Part shown: positions 62,843-64,000 of the stretch, piece after piece
How positions within the stretch are numbered: the first letter of the stretch is position 1
Layout of the letters: each line of letters begins with the position of its first letter
From: Phycisphaerae bacterium
GTDB taxonomy: Bacteria > Chloroflexota > Anaerolineae > 4572-78 > J111
Length of the DNA stretch: 64,000 bases
Reading direction: 5' to 3'
NCBI GenBank assembly: GCA_028285035.1
Contig: JANQQF010000137.1
Span: 18,912 to 82,911, forward strand
Translations under genes and position numbers: made by a program
The notes under the pieces: model-generated
What the model was told of the DNA's origin: nothing
Database searches by the model: none
Seen by the model: the letters and a program-made list of their open reading frames with translations, nothing else

Positions 62843-63886
62843 ATGATGTTTGAATTGATAAAGGCATTAACGGAGTTGAGCGGCCCCGTTGGCCAAGAAG
62901 CTGTCGTATTGAATTATGTTGAAAAGCTGTGGCAAGATAAAAGGATAACCACTGAGCGCACTCGGATTGGAAACGTTCTAGGGCACGTCGGTGGAACCGG
63001 CCCACAGCTACTGATGGTCGCCCACGCCGATGAGCTGTGCTATCTCGTCCGCGATATTCATCCAGATGGCTTTCTGTGGCTGGCCAACGGCCAAGGTTGG
63101 GACCGCACAACCAGTTTTCGGGACGCCTTCACGATTGGTCAACGGGTTCGCGTCTTGGCCCGATCAGGTGAAATTCCCGGTATCATTGCCACCACCACCG
63201 GTCATCTCGCCACAATTGCCCTACCGCAGCCCAGTGAGCTAAATTGGGATGATTTTTGGGTAGACACTGGTCTTTCCCGTGATGAGCTTTTGGCGCAGGG
63301 GGTGACCCCAGGCACGAGAGTGATCTGGGATGCCACCACCGAAAAATTCGGCTCACACGTTGTAGGCAAAGCCTTAGATGACCGGGTGTTGTTGGCCGTG
63401 TTGACCGACGTTATACGCCGTGTGCCAGTAGATAAACTTACCTACACCTTAACTTTGGGGTGTACGGTTCAAGAGGAAATCGGAGTGGTGGGCGCGACTG
63501 CTTTGACGGCCAAACACCAATTTGATGCAGCTATTGCCCTAGAGGTTGGTATGGCTGGAGATGTTCCTGGCGTGCCATCACAGGCCGTGCCTATCCGTTT
63601 GGGGGCGGGGCCAGTTCTCGTCCACAAGGACTCATTGGTACATTATGACCACACCCTCACTCGGCAGCTAGAACAAGCGGCTGATCAGGCCGACATTTCT
63701 ATTCAGCATGCGGTATTTGGCTCATTTGGTAGTGATGGTGCCGCGCTGATGAAGGCTGACATCCCCACCGCTTTGGTAGCCTTCCCCACCCGTTACACCC
63801 ATACTCCGTTTGAAACCGGCCACCTGGGTGATATAGAAGCCTTAGTTGAATGGTTATGTGCGTTTGTCACGACGCCCAATTCATAA
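62843..63886 (+). CDS. M42-family metallo-aminopeptidase
   Basis: A 347-residue cytoplasmic M42 peptidase (glutamyl-aminopeptidase/TET type, often dodecameric), which trims peptide N-termini. Metal and catalytic motifs are MVAHADELCYLV (zinc His/Asp), GKALDDRVLLAVL, GCTVQEEIGVVGA (catalytic and metal glutamates), AIALEVGMAGD and the late YTHTPFETGHLGDI histidine. ATG 62843 is used because longer starts fall inside the terminator. The next ATG (62846) is equally possible, and the ribosome site is weak (AGGCAGAG). Confidence 0.9.
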   Translation: MMFELIKALTELSGPVGQEAVVLNYVEKLWQDKRITTERTRIGNVLGHVGGTGPQLLMVAHADELCYLVRDIHPDGFLWLANGQGWDRTTSFRDAFTIGQRVRVLARSGEIPGIIATTTGHLATIALPQPSELNWDDFWVDTGLSRDELLAQGVTPGTRVIWDATTEKFGSHVVGKALDDRVLLAVLTDVIRRVPVDKLTYTLTLGCTVQEEIGVVGATALTAKHQFDAAIALEVGMAGDVPGVPSQAVPIRLGAGPVLVHKDSLVHYDHTLTRQLEQAADQADISIQHAVFGSFGSDGAALMKADIPTALVAFPTRYTHTPFETGHLGDIEALVEWLCAFVTTPNS

Positions 63887-64000
63887 GTTTGAAATGATAA
63901 ATTAATTGAGAGCTGGTCATAAATAATCAGGTAGCTTGAAGAAGGGCTTTGATGCCCTTACCGAGAGGCAAGCCATTGTGAAATTGATAAAGAAGGAGTA
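63887..64000 (+). promoter_or_regulatory. Right-edge intergenic region with ribosome site of the next gene
   Basis: AAGGGC (63943-63948) and GCCCTT (63954-63959) form a short hairpin. The window ends in AAGGAGTA, which looks like the ribosome site of a plus-strand gene just outside. No gene is present here. Confidence 0.35.

Overview
The window is a moderate-GC bacterial chromosome segment that most resembles Chloroflexota, probably an Anaerolineae-like lineage. This is inferred from gene content, not from a marker gene. The grounds are two DUF2298 ('Chlor_Arch_YYY') membrane proteins, an archaeal-type Agl23-like protein, several lipoproteins with Thr/Pro-rich linkers, a lipoprotein-type ModA, and a glutamine synthetase adenylyltransferase with internal ACT domains. 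No rRNA, tRNA, CRISPR array, insertion sequence or prophage was seen.

Layout. Positions 1-4600 hold a LacI-type regulator (cut by the left edge) with operator-like boxes, a HAD phosphatase, oligoendopeptidase F and a DUF1772 membrane protein. Positions 4790-6565 hold a Crp/Fnr-type regulator, a GrpB-family gene and an ankyrin-repeat fragment; two integron attC-like sites lie here, so this looks like a small integrase-less cassette cluster. Positions 6771-12131 carry a minus-strand set: a 2OG-Fe(II) oxygenase, an orphan histidine kinase between a cyclophilin-like protein and an unknown protein, and a FecR/CBM9-like lipoprotein. Positions 12195-20390 hold thpR, rsfS (with a CTG start), modABC, a LysM/M23 lipoprotein, mltG and a zinc-ribbon membrane protein. 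Positions 20435-25514 hold glnE and a uroporphyrinogen-decarboxylase-like gene.

Positions 25493-50862 are the most distinctive part. They contain a GT4 glycosyltransferase, a CelD-like GNAT protein, a giant GT39-DUF2298 fusion, a second DUF2298 protein, a GT39-like protein, an Agl23-like protein fused to an NHL propeller, a fusion of a GH-like domain to an O-antigen-ligase domain, and a TPR-GT41 (OGT-like) protein. An ECF sigma factor with a membrane partner, a free-standing GyrA-C-terminal-like protein, an isochorismatase-like hydrolase and an acyl-CoA ligase are interspersed. The simplest reading is a cell-surface or protein glycosylation locus with archaeal-type lipid-linked sugar steps and a polymerase/ligase, but no substrate can be read from the sequence.

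Positions 50979-63886 hold a Thr/Pro-rich lipoprotein, small tetratricopeptide-like proteins, a DUF1684 protein, a Ser/Thr kinase, DUF2103, a FadD-type ligase, a HEXXH membrane protein, tpiA, a 3-methyladenine glycosylase, an unlisted 59-residue membrane protein, an ABM-domain protein, a mycothiol-type alcohol dehydrogenase and an M42 peptidase.

Several intergenic gaps carry long perfect palindromes. Three of them are related in sequence and form a dispersed palindrome family.
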